From positions 1-5,973 of the forward strand of contig DATGZX010000202.1 in the NCBI GenBank assembly GCA_035296965.1: a stretch of 5,973 bases of DNA, in the 5' to 3' direction. The translations under genes were made by a program, and so were the position numbers. This document shows, one piece after another, positions 1 to 5,973 of this stretch. Below the pieces are notes generated by a model that worked only from the letters and a program-made list of their open reading frames with translations, searched no databases and had not been told where the DNA came from. This stretch comes from DATGZX01 sp035296965 (GTDB lineage: Bacteria > Planctomycetota > Planctomycetia > Gemmatales > Gemmataceae). How positions within the stretch are numbered: the stretch's first letter is position 1; each line of letters starts with the position of its first letter.

Positions 1-61
1 GCGGTTGACTCCTGGCAGATTTCTGCAGGACGGATCGGAATAGTTGTTTGAACGTTGTCAT
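1..61 (-). CDS. N-terminal fragment of a second exported-type protein (3' end outside window)
   Basis: Only the first 20 codons are in the window, reading MTTFKQLFRSVLQKSARSQP. The ATG at 61-59 follows a strong ribosome binding site (AGGAGAAGG), and it sits at exactly the same distance from a shared promoter-like block as the start of the beta-helix gene at 2079. The N-terminus is basic and resembles the beta-helix protein's start (MNLLKKMLPRAARKSSNAHR) in pattern: Met, two residues, a hydrophobic residue, Lys, then more basic and hydrophobic residues including Lys-Ser. The two proteins may therefore share an export leader, and this one may be a paralogue, but the diagnostic LExLExRLxPA motif would lie beyond the edge. 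The function cannot be named from what is visible. The start is well supported; the family is inference. Confidence 0.6.
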   Translation of the reverse strand, partial: MTTFKQLFRSVLQKSARSQP

Positions 62-87
62 GGCCTTCTCCTCATCGGGATGCCTGG

Positions 88-196
88 GATGGATCTTTGC
101 TTTCACAATGCAGTGCGAGAAACGAAGGCGGATTCGACAACTGGATTTGATTTTTTGGGGGAAAGATTTGTACAGCGGGCGGGGAACTCGCGGCCG
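88..196. repeat. Duplicated promoter/leader segment, copy 1
   Basis: This 109-bp stretch aligns without gaps to 2106-2214 with only three mismatches that I count (at 103, 128 and 161). It covers the promoter-like block, about 40 bp further upstream and part of the untranslated leader. Similarity continues more weakly (about 19 of 29) through the ribosome binding site down to the start codon, with no gap, and stops abruptly on the other side at GCGGCCG. Confidence 0.9.
111..156 (-). promoter_or_regulatory. Promoter-like block, copy 1 (upstream of left-edge gene)
   Basis: Read on the minus strand this is an A6 tract (156-151), 9 nt, GTTGTCGAATCC (141-130), 9 nt, TCTCGCACTG (120-111). The same words at the same spacings occur at 2174-2129 and 5459-5414. 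The block ends 49 nt before the ATG at 61. The two words are placed like -35 and -10 elements of an ECF-type promoter, with the A tract as an UP-like element; this assignment is inference. It could instead be an operator for a DNA-binding regulator. Confidence 0.65.
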
Positions 197-277
197 GGTG
201 GCACCCAGGGCTTGGCAAAGGTGTGCTCTGTTTAGGCTGAGCGTGTTACTAAGACGTGGGTTAAGGGGCGCAAGCGT

Positions 278-302
278 GCCGCGCCGGGCGTGCCGGCGCG
301 GC
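278..302 (-). terminator. GC-rich hairpin after the beta-helix gene, possible terminator
   Basis: A perfect 10-bp inverted repeat (278-287 with 293-302) encloses a 5-nt loop, starting 16 nt past the stop codon of the beta-helix gene. The position suits a transcription terminator, and it separates that gene from the next promoter block. There is no T-run after the stem on the minus strand, so it is not a textbook intrinsic terminator. It may end transcription inefficiently, or simply protect the 3' end of the mRNA. Confidence 0.45.
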
Positions 303-318
303 CTCGTGCTGAGCAGGT

Positions 319-2079
319 CTACCCATTCGTGAAGTACTCCGGCGTACTGAGAACGGCCGCTTCCAGCCCGAACAAGTCGGTATGCATGGCGATGAAGTTG
401 CCGAGTTCGGTTGCAGCGGCAGGGCGATGCAGGAAGGCCGCGATATCGCCACTGACGCTGTCCCCGCGGTATTCCTCCGACGTGAGGAAGCCGTTGGCAA
501 TGCCTGCCAGGCCCAGTGTTTGGATCCGTGCGTACCAACTGGCGAGTTCGTTCGGGCTCCCGGTTCGGCCGAGGATGTTGATGTAGAGTGATTGCACGTA
601 GTCGGTGTTGATGTGATGGAGGTATTCGGGCGACGTGAGGAAGCCCGCCTCCACCGACTCCAGCGGAGTGCCGTTCTGCAAAAGGCCGGTCCAGGATGCC
701 CGGCCGCCTGCGTCTGACTGGCGTCCCAGGAAGCGTATGTACAATTGATCGACGACGCGCCCAAGCGATTCGGTGGATCGAAGGATGCCGTTGGCGACGG
801 CGGCCTGGCCCTGAGCAGTCAGGATTGGCACCCAGCCATTCAGCTCGGCCAGTGAGCCGGTGCGGCCCAGCAGTTCGTTGTACATAGCCTGGACGAACGA
901 TTGTGGAGTGCTGAGAGGGCCGCCCAGGTTGGGGATCGCAGAGTTATGGAGATAGACGACGTTGCTGGGGATGATGTTGTTGTCAAACATGTTCGAGGTG
1001 GCCGCGACGTTCCTGACCTGCGCATTGTAGATCGATATGGCGTTGATAGCAGGAGTAGCATTGGCCGTGAACGACTTGAAATTGTTACCGCCCAGGCTGC
1101 CCAGGACACCACCGCCCAGATCGACGATCCCGGCGTCGTTCGAACTGCTGCCGGTGATGTTCACGCCGATCGCGTTATTGTGAAAATCATTGCCCTGTAC
1201 CATAACCTCGAGGTTCGCTCCGCCTGAGTCCGTGAATGTCGATAGACCTGTGCCGCCATTGCTCGTCGCAATGGAGTTGTTGAGAACGTTAACCTTCGCG
1301 CCTGGGAAGTTTATCCCTTCATCCAAGATCTCGATGCCCGTGGACTGGATGCCGGTGAGCGCGATCGTATTGTTGGAGACCGTGACCAGACTGTTGAGTG
1401 TCCCGGTATTGGTCATGAGAATGGCAACGCCGCCGAAGGCTTGGTTGTAAAAGGTGTTCTGCGTTACGACCGTGCCCATGCAGCCTTGTATCAATAAGTT
1501 GACGGCCGCCGTAGTCTCAAAAGTGTTGTTCGCAATTTGATCGAGGCCGGCAAGGTCATTATGGAAGGTGGCCAGGCCCGTGATGATGTTCTGGCTGAAG
1601 GTCGAGACAAAACCGTTCTCGGTGAGATTGCCGACCAAGCATCTGGTCACGCTGTTGGCGCTGTAGCTTTCCGAGCCCGCGATGCCCAGCGTGACGGAGC
1701 TGAGGTTAAGGTTCGTCAGCTTGACAAAGCTGGCGGTGACGTTGAGCTGGTAGCTAGGCAGAATGCTGCCGGGCACATTCGGATCTCCCTGGATGGTCAT
1801 CCCATCCGTGGTGACGTTGACGGGCTCCGTGACATCCGCGGAGGCTCCGGGCTCGACGGTAACGACGCCCCCGGTTCCCGCACGGGTCACCGCCACGGCA
1901 AGCGTATAGAAATGACTGGCGTCGGTAGGCTGGCTGAGCGGCACGACGAACACGTTCGCCGGCGCCAGCCTGGCTTCCAATCCTTCCAGGAGCAGTCGCG
2001 CCCGGAGCCGATTCGGCTGCCGGTGTGCGTTTGAGGACTTTCGCGCGGCTCTTGGGAGCATCTTCTTGAGCAGATTCAT
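319..2079 (-). CDS. Exported right-handed parallel beta-helix protein with C-terminal DUF4214-type repeats
   Basis: Predicted 586-residue cell-surface or secreted protein; no enzymatic activity can be assigned. Residues 1-30 are strongly basic. Residues 31-41 read LEGLEARLAPA, the motif found near the N-terminus of many exported planctomycetal proteins (LEPR-XLL-like); no classical hydrophobic signal peptide is visible. Residues about 85-375 are rich in short beta-strand/Asn turns (NNTF, NNTI, NNSI, NDFHNN, NMFDNN), typical of parallel beta-helix rungs as in pectate-lyase-like folds; I see no catalytic signature. Residues about 394-586 hold three clear and one weaker repeat of about 50 residues of DUF4214 type (FVQAMYNELLGR, VVDQLYIRFLGR, YVQSLYINILGR). 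The start is the ATG at 2079 because GGAGAAAGCC precedes it; an in-frame GTG at 2124 has no ribosome binding site. Stop TAG at 319. A promoter-like block shared with the kinase gene lies 49 nt upstream, suggesting co-regulation. DUF4214 regions occur in large extracellular bacterial proteins, and their function is unsettled. Confidence 0.88.
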   Translation of the reverse strand: MNLLKKMLPRAARKSSNAHRQPNRLRARLLLEGLEARLAPANVFVVPLSQPTDASHFYTLAVAVTRAGTGGVVTVEPGASADVTEPVNVTTDGMTIQGDPNVPGSILPSYQLNVTASFVKLTNLNLSSVTLGIAGSESYSANSVTRCLVGNLTENGFVSTFSQNIITGLATFHNDLAGLDQIANNTFETTAAVNLLIQGCMGTVVTQNTFYNQAFGGVAILMTNTGTLNSLVTVSNNTIALTGIQSTGIEILDEGINFPGAKVNVLNNSIATSNGGTGLSTFTDSGGANLEVMVQGNDFHNNAIGVNITGSSSNDAGIVDLGGGVLGSLGGNNFKSFTANATPAINAISIYNAQVRNVAATSNMFDNNIIPSNVVYLHNSAIPNLGGPLSTPQSFVQAMYNELLGRTGSLAELNGWVPILTAQGQAAVANGILRSTESLGRVVDQLYIRFLGRQSDAGGRASWTGLLQNGTPLESVEAGFLTSPEYLHHINTDYVQSLYINILGRTGSPNELASWYARIQTLGLAGIANGFLTSEEYRGDSVSGDIAAFLHRPAAATELGNFIAMHTDLFGLEAAVLSTPEYFTNG

Positions 2080-2105
2080 GGCTTTCTCCTCTCTGGGAAA
2101 CTCTT

Positions 2106-2214
2106 GATGGATCTTTGCTTGCACAATGCAGTGCGAGAAACGAAGCCGGATTCGACAACTGGATTTGATTTTTTGGGGAAAAGATTTGTACAGCGGGCGG
2201 GGAACTCGCGGCCG
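2106..2214. repeat. Duplicated promoter/leader segment, copy 2
   Basis: This is the partner of 88-196 (offset 2018 bp, 106 of 109 positions identical by my count, no gaps). The upstream end of identity falls at 2214, 21 bp short of the stop codon of the kinase-like remnant at 2236. The duplicated unit therefore holds the promoter block and leader but no complete gene. Confidence 0.9.
2129..2174 (-). promoter_or_regulatory. Promoter-like block, copy 2 (upstream of beta-helix gene)
   Basis: Minus-strand order is A6 (2174-2169), 9 nt, GTTGTCGAATCC (2159-2148), 9 nt, TCTCGCACTG (2138-2129). It lies 49 nt upstream of the ATG at 2079 and inside the duplicated segment. All three words and both spacings match the copy before the kinase gene, although the 9-nt spacers there are mostly different. 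That is the pattern expected if the words, not just the surrounding duplication, are under selection. Confidence 0.7.
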
Positions 2215-2235
2215 TGACTGACGGCTACCGCCTAT

Positions 2236-2316
2236 TCATTGCTTTTGCTTGGCTTTTTCAGCGGCCAGCTTCGCACGCCACTCGGCTGCCTTCTCCGGCT
2301 TGCCCCAGGCACCCGC
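2236..2316 (-). pseudogene. Remnant of a kinase/TPR-protein C-terminus
   Basis: Minus-strand codons 2316-2239 read AGAWGKPEKAAEWRAKLAAEKAKQKQ (split here as AGAWGKPEKAAEW then RAKLAAEKAKQKQ), followed by TGA at 2238-2236. A '(L)GKPEKAAEWRAKLAAEKAK' tail is the kind of ending seen on planctomycetal Ser/Thr kinases and TPR proteins, and it resembles the end of the intact kinase just upstream (DVDAEKAKESK). An in-frame TAA at 2319-2317 cuts it off, and I see no start codon or ribosome binding site for it, so it is probably debris of a larger gene lost by deletion or recombination. The recognition rests on a short tail and is tentative. The rest of the 213-bp gap (2215-2235 and 2317-2427) shows nothing I can name. 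Confidence 0.5.
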
Positions 2317-2427
2317 TTATCGCCGCAAGTGCCGAATAGCGCTCGAATTCCGAAGGCGCAAGAAAATCACTGGACGACTAAAGAGGATCGGGGCTGGGCC
2401 TTCGTCGACGGGAGTGCGGAACGAGGA

Positions 2428-5370
2428 TTACTTGCTTTCCTTCGCCTTCTCGGCATCTACATCCGCCAGCAGTTTCTTGAAATCGGCTCGGTCGCGAATG
2501 GCGTCGAGGTCGTCGTCTTCTTTCATGTGAGCCAGCCGACCAGGGTTTTGGAAGTAGCCTGTGGCTCGGGCTTTGCTCAGCAATTCCACGCTTCGGCGAC
2601 CGTACTTGTCGGCCAGCTTATTTCGCTCGGACGGAGGCAACCGAGCGTCGTTAGCAGCTGCGGAGGAAGAGAGCGAATAGGCGTAGGCAAAGGTGTAGAG
2701 GTTCAACCCCTGAACCGATCCTTCCTGCAAAAGCGTCTCGATCTCCGCCGCCGCCTGGAGGTGATCGCCCAGACGGGCAAGAGGGGCGGGACGAAAAAGC
2801 CGCATGTTGATATGAGATTGGCCCGCGCTGAGCTCGACCATCTTCCGCCAGTCCTTCCGGGCTTCCTCAAGGCGTTTCATCTGAAGGAGCGCTTGTCCGC
2901 GGCCCATGAAGACATCGAAGAGGTACATGCGCGCGCGTACGTCCCGTGGGTCTTGCTGCAGCACGGGTTCCAGAAGGCGGATCGCCTTGGCCGACCATTC
3001 CAGCGACTCGGCAGGCGAGCGCGTTCGTCGGACGTGAGTGGCCATGTTGTCATAGCTGCCGCCGACATCAACAATGTAGTCGACGACCTTGGGATGGTCG
3101 TGAAGGATGGCTTCATTGAGAGCGAGGGATTGCTTGTAGGCTGCGTCGGCCTTGTCATGCTGGCGATCCCGCGCGTAGAGAAGGCCCAGATTGTTGTACG
3201 TCTCGGCCATCCTCTTTTGATGATCCACGACGTCAGGTTGCTCGCGGACCAATCGTTGGTTGATGGCCAGCGATTCCTGGCAAGCCGACTTCGCCTCGGC
3301 GGTGTGCCCCTGCGCGCCGTAGACCAAGGCTACGTGCCGATAACATCTGCCTTTCAGGGTCAGGTATTCGAGATTCGTGGGGTCCGAGGCCAGCAGGCTG
3401 TCCAAAAGCGACATGCTCTTGCGGAACTCCTGTTCCCCTTGATCTAAATTGCCCATTTGCCTGTAGATTAGTACGAGGCTCGAATGACTCTTGGCCAGAT
3501 CAACGCGATTCATGAGGAGGCTCGGATGCTCGTTGGCCAGTTTTTCAAGAATCGACACGGCCCGTTGGAGGCTAGCCTCCGCCTTGGGCCAACGTTGCGT
3601 TGTGTGGTAAAGCAGCCCTAAATCGATGTGCACGCCGGCCAATTTGTTGCCAAGAACTGGATCGCCCGGCGATTGGGCCAATAACTGCTCTAGAAGGACC
3701 ACCGCCTGCCGGTAGGCTTCTTCGCCCTCGTCCCGATTTCCTAACAAAACAAGAATACTCCCTATGCGCTTGTAAGCACTCGCTGCCTCCGAACGCACCA
3801 AGGGGGTGTCGTTCCGTTCCCTGAGAAACTCCTGATAAAATCGAAGCGCGTCCTGAAGGAGATCCCGGCGCACCGGCTCCATTTGCGGCACGTTCAACAA
3901 CTGTGCCTCACCGACGCGAGTCAGCATTTGATCCACGGCTTCGAGAGCTTTCTTGAAGTTCGACTCGGCCAGTTGCGTCTGTCCTTCCGCCTGTTTGCGC
4001 TCTTGCAGCGCCCATGAGGCCAATCCGAGGCTGACTACCGTCGCTGTCACCAGGAGGACCGCAAAGGCGCCGACGGTGACCAACGCCTTCTTGTACTTCC
4101 GCGCGAATTTCCGGATGCGATAACCGGCGGAGGGCGGACAGGCTTCCACCACCTCATCGTTCAAGTAACGCTCGATGTCCCGGGCCAGACCGTTCGCGGT
4201 CTCATAGCGGCGCGTCCGATTCTTCTCGAGACACTTCATCACGATCCAGTCCAGATCGCCCCGCACCAGTCCGCTTAGCTTCTTGGGCTCGAGGCGCCGA
4301 TTCGCCGCGATGGAGGGAAGCTCCTCCGTCGTGCTTAATCGCAAGCTGGGCACGGGGGGCTCCTCCTCACGGACAATGCGCAAGAGTTCCACCAGGGCCG
4401 CTCCGTGTAACCTCTTGGGCTGAAGCGGCGTCGTGCCCGTTAGTAGTTCGTAGAGCAGCGCTCCCAGCGAATAAATGTCGCTGCGCGTGTCGATGTCAGG
4501 TTGTCCAGACTCCGCCTGCTCCGGGCTCATGTACTCCAGCGTGCCGATCACCGAGCCGAATTCGGTTAACTCTGTCCGCTCGGTCAAGCCGCTGCCGATG
4601 GCCTTGGCGACACCGAAATCGATGATCTTGGGGACAGGTTTACCGTCGTATAACGCGATCAGCACGTTCGACGGCTTCAGGTCGCGATGGATAATGCCCT
4701 TCTGATGGGCGTGCTGAACTGCCTGGCAAACCGGGATAAAGAGCTCCAATCGTTGCCGCGGCGTCAGGCGCTGCTCGTCGCAGTATTTTGTGATCGGTAC
4801 CCCGTCGACCAGCTCCATGACGAAATAAGGTCGGCCGCCGGAGAATGCAGATGCCAGACTGAAGATTTCAGTACCCGGATCGGCGTTCTGCTTTCGGGAA
4901 CCTGCCGAAGGGTCCGTCGCTCCCGTGGCGCCCGCGTCGAGTACCTTGGCGATATTTGGGTGGTCCATCAGGGCCAGCGCTTGCCTCTCCGCTTCGAAGC
5001 GGGCAATGACACGTCGGGAATCCATACCGGGCTTGATAATCTTGATGGCGACCGTGCGCTTGACCGGCTGGCTCTGCTCTGCCAGGAATACCGTCCCCAT
5101 GCCTCCTTCGCCGATCTTCCGAATCAGCGTGTAGGGACCGATTTGCGCGCCCAGGTCTGGGGCTGGTGAGGCGGCGGCACCAAACTCATCGCCCGCTGGC
5201 TCAAGAAAGCTGGGGTCCTGATCGTGCAAGCGGAGCATCGCCTCGATGCGCGCCTGCAAGGCCGGGTCGGCCGCGCATGCCTGCTGGAGGTAAAGGCGCC
5301 GCTCCTCCGGCACGGCCTTCTGCCGGGCTACATTGAAAATGGCTGCTTCGTCAAGCATTGGCGTGGTCAT
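2428..5370 (-). CDS. Transmembrane Ser/Thr protein kinase with extracytoplasmic TPR repeats
   Basis: 980-residue Hanks-type kinase predicted to phosphorylate Ser/Thr on unknown targets. Residues 1-70 form a helical N-terminal region of a kind common in planctomycetal kinases. The kinase domain spans about 80-405 and looks active: glycine loop GEGGMG (87-92), VAIK lysine K110, helix-C glutamate probably E128, HRDLKPSN (228-235, catalytic D230), DFG (251-253), and GTLEYMSPEQ in the activation/P+1 region (276-285). One membrane helix lies at about 428-452. Residues about 460-860 carry at least six TPR-like units at roughly 48-residue spacing (aromatic/Leu-Gly anchors near 532, 581, 628, 677, 724 and 772). 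The C-terminus (GYFQNPGRLAHMKEDDDLDAIRDRADFKKLL) is typical of this kinase class. The ATG at 5370 is chosen because GAGGAA precedes it; an ATG at 5358 is a weaker choice. Residues about 150-178 look like an extra loop. The sigma factor gene ends 99 bp upstream, and a promoter-like block fills that gap. Confidence 0.95.
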   Translation of the reverse strand: MTTPMLDEAAIFNVARQKAVPEERRLYLQQACAADPALQARIEAMLRLHDQDPSFLEPAGDEFGAAASPAPDLGAQIGPYTLIRKIGEGGMGTVFLAEQSQPVKRTVAIKIIKPGMDSRRVIARFEAERQALALMDHPNIAKVLDAGATGATDPSAGSRKQNADPGTEIFSLASAFSGGRPYFVMELVDGVPITKYCDEQRLTPRQRLELFIPVCQAVQHAHQKGIIHRDLKPSNVLIALYDGKPVPKIIDFGVAKAIGSGLTERTELTEFGSVIGTLEYMSPEQAESGQPDIDTRSDIYSLGALLYELLTGTTPLQPKRLHGAALVELLRIVREEEPPVPSLRLSTTEELPSIAANRRLEPKKLSGLVRGDLDWIVMKCLEKNRTRRYETANGLARDIERYLNDEVVEACPPSAGYRIRKFARKYKKALVTVGAFAVLLVTATVVSLGLASWALQERKQAEGQTQLAESNFKKALEAVDQMLTRVGEAQLLNVPQMEPVRRDLLQDALRFYQEFLRERNDTPLVRSEAASAYKRIGSILVLLGNRDEGEEAYRQAVVLLEQLLAQSPGDPVLGNKLAGVHIDLGLLYHTTQRWPKAEASLQRAVSILEKLANEHPSLLMNRVDLAKSHSSLVLIYRQMGNLDQGEQEFRKSMSLLDSLLASDPTNLEYLTLKGRCYRHVALVYGAQGHTAEAKSACQESLAINQRLVREQPDVVDHQKRMAETYNNLGLLYARDRQHDKADAAYKQSLALNEAILHDHPKVVDYIVDVGGSYDNMATHVRRTRSPAESLEWSAKAIRLLEPVLQQDPRDVRARMYLFDVFMGRGQALLQMKRLEEARKDWRKMVELSAGQSHINMRLFRPAPLARLGDHLQAAAEIETLLQEGSVQGLNLYTFAYAYSLSSSAAANDARLPPSERNKLADKYGRRSVELLSKARATGYFQNPGRLAHMKEDDDLDAIRDRADFKKLLADVDAEKAKESK

Positions 5371-5396
5371 GTAATTCCTCGGAGCGCACTGCCCAT
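5367..5396 (-). other. Possible 9-codon leader ORF overlapping the kinase start
   Basis: In the kinase leader an ATG at 5396 opens MGSALRGIT and stops at a TGA that overlaps the kinase ATG by ATGA, the usual geometry for translational coupling. Purine-rich GGAG stretches precede it. A 6-bp stem (5404-5409 with 5381-5386, GGAGCG/CGCTCC, 17-nt loop) would place this ATG in the loop. Such a short ORF can arise by chance, and no protein evidence is possible from sequence. Confidence 0.25.
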
Positions 5397-5413
5397 CTCC
5401 CTCCGCTCCTATA

Positions 5414-5459
5414 CAGTGCGAGATCTCTGCGCGGATTCGACAACCGATTTCAATTTTTT
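5414..5459 (-). promoter_or_regulatory. Promoter-like block, copy 3 (between sigma factor and kinase genes)
   Basis: Minus-strand order is A6 (5459-5454), 9 nt, GTTGTCGAATCC (5444-5433), 9 nt, TCTCGCACTG (5423-5414), ending 43 nt before the kinase ATG. It starts 10 bp after the sigma factor stop codon. The surrounding sequence is not part of the 109-bp duplication: the inner spacer differs at seven or eight of nine positions from the other copies, so the matching words and spacing are independent support for a functional site. It is probably the kinase promoter and possibly the target of the adjacent sigma factor (inference). Confidence 0.72.
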
Positions 5460-5469
5460 CGAGAGCACG

Positions 5470-5973
5470 TCAGGAGGACAGGTCGAGCCTGCTTTCCTCG
5501 ATTTCCAGGCGCAGCCAGTAGTGTGCGTAGGCCCAGTCGTTTTGGGCAGTTGAAGTAGCGATGCCAAGCACCTGAGCCGCTTGCTCGATGGTCAGCCTGG
5601 CGAAAAAACGCAGCTTGACCAGTTTCGCCTTGCGCTGGTCCTGCTTTTCGAGCTTTTGCAGGGCCTCGTCCAGGGCGAGCAGATCGATCTCCGGCTCGGC
5701 CGAAGGTGCCGCGATGTCTGGCAGTTCCTGGCGGTGCCTGTCGCCGCCGGCCTTGAGGGTGCGCTTGTGTCGGGCGCGGTCGATAAGTATGCGCCGCATC
5801 GCCTCCGCCGCGGCAGCAAAGAAATGCCCCCGGCTGCTCCATTGCTGAATCAATTCACTATCGACGAGGCGGAGGTAGGCTTCATGCACCAGGGCGGTGG
5901 CCTGGAGCGTCTGACCAGGCTTCTCGTTTACCAGACGCTGTGCCGCCAACTTGCGCAGTTCGTCGTAGACCAA
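5470..5973 (-). CDS. ECF-type RNA polymerase sigma factor, kinase-associated class (5' end outside window)
   Basis: Directs RNA polymerase to a specific set of promoters. 167 codons are visible, beginning LVYDELRKLAAQRL. The first codon (TTG) is internal: family members usually have about 20-30 residues before this point, so the true start is off the right edge. Region 2 spans about residues 1-70 (GQTLQATALVHEAYLRL at 20-36, then HFFAAAAEAMRRILIDRAR at 50-68). A linker rich in charged residues follows, then region 4 at about 105-157 with a helix-turn-helix (LTIEQAAQVLGIATSTAQNDWAYAHYWL). This matches the ECF class found beside Ser/Thr kinases in Planctomycetota and relatives (TIGR02999-like). 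The region-4 recognition part reads ATSTAQNDW, where many relatives have SPRTVKRDW, so DNA preference may differ. Stop TGA at 5472-5470, 99 bp before the kinase start. No anti-sigma factor is visible; the kinase is the likely partner in control. Confidence 0.93.
   Translation of the reverse strand: MVYDELRKLAAQRLVNEKPGQTLQATALVHEAYLRLVDSELIQQWSSRGHFFAAAAEAMRRILIDRARHKRTLKAGGDRHRQELPDIAAPSAEPEIDLLALDEALQKLEKQDQRKAKLVKLRFFARLTIEQAAQVLGIATSTAQNDWAYAHYWLRLEIEESRLDLSS

Noticed and set aside
197..277. Segment between the duplicated unit and the hairpin, with short inverted words such as GGGTGGCACCC
   Set aside because: The inverted repeat has an impossible 1-nt loop. No coding or mobile-element feature is recognisable. 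It could be part of a dispersed intergenic repeat, but that needs a genome search.
261..764. 167-codon minus-strand frame overlapping the end of the beta-helix gene
   Set aside because: It is out of frame with the DUF4214 repeats, has low-complexity Ser/Thr/Arg composition, and has no ribosome binding site.
2080..2124. Upstream in-frame GTG start at 2124 adding 15 residues to the beta-helix protein
   Set aside because: The same 15-codon extension is also open in the duplicated leader at 106-62, which is intriguing, but it begins only 4 nt after the promoter-like block, has no ribosome binding site, and a strong one precedes the ATG at 2079. A leaderless start cannot be fully excluded.
1754..2158. 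134-codon minus-strand frame across the promoter block and beta-helix N-terminus
   Set aside because: It is a shadow frame of the beta-helix gene, starts inside the promoter-like block, and has Arg/Gly-rich composition with no motif.
88..2214. The 109-bp direct repeats as ends of a composite mobile element
   Set aside because: There is no transposase or terminal inverted repeat between or in them. Their fixed position relative to start codons fits a promoter/leader duplication better.
2239..3447. 402-codon open frame on the plus strand
   Set aside because: It lies almost entirely opposite the kinase TPR region, which is clearly coding by motif. Its protein has no recognisable domain, and long antisense frames are common in GC-rich genes.

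Overview
The window looks like chromosomal DNA from a member of the Planctomycetota, probably a large-genome Gemmatales- or Pirellulales-type lineage. Three things point there. (1) A sigma factor of the 'VYDELRKLAA...GQTLQATALVHEAYLRL' ECF class sits directly before a large transmembrane Ser/Thr kinase with TPR repeats. (2) A secreted beta-helix protein has DUF4214-type repeats. (3) That protein carries the N-terminal LEGLEARLAPA motif typical of planctomycetal exported proteins. Genus cannot be decided from this sequence.

Every gene I can support is on the minus strand, so the window reads from right to left in transcription order. 5973-5470 is the 3' part of an ECF sigma factor gene (5' end outside the window). 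5370-2428 is a complete 980-residue receptor-like Ser/Thr kinase: cytoplasmic kinase domain, one membrane helix and a long TPR region. 2316-2236 is a short remnant of another kinase-type C-terminus. 2079-319 is a 586-residue parallel beta-helix/DUF4214 surface protein. A hairpin lies at 302-278. The first 20 codons of a second protein, probably related at its N-terminus, run from 61 off the left edge.

The most interesting signal is regulatory. The same three-part block lies upstream of the kinase gene, the beta-helix gene and the left-edge gene: an A6 tract, 9 nt, GTTGTCGAATCC, 9 nt, TCTCGCACTG. All three word sequences and both spacings are exact. It sits 43, 49 and 49 nt before the respective start codons and is oriented with transcription. 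The kinase copy lies immediately after the sigma gene stop codon. The simplest reading is that this is the promoter recognised by the neighbouring ECF sigma factor (inference), which would make sigma factor, membrane kinase and exported beta-helix proteins one small regulon. Two of the copies lie inside a 109-bp near-perfect duplication (106/109 identical) that keeps the same distance to the start codon although the coding sequences behind it have diverged. This suggests that promoter plus leader was copied as a unit.

Working model: the sigma factor turns on a sensor kinase and cell-surface proteins in response to an unknown signal. The TPR region of the kinase lies on the far side of the membrane from the kinase domain and may sense or bind partners. 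None of this has been tested here; the sequence directly shows only the gene order, the domains and the shared blocks.
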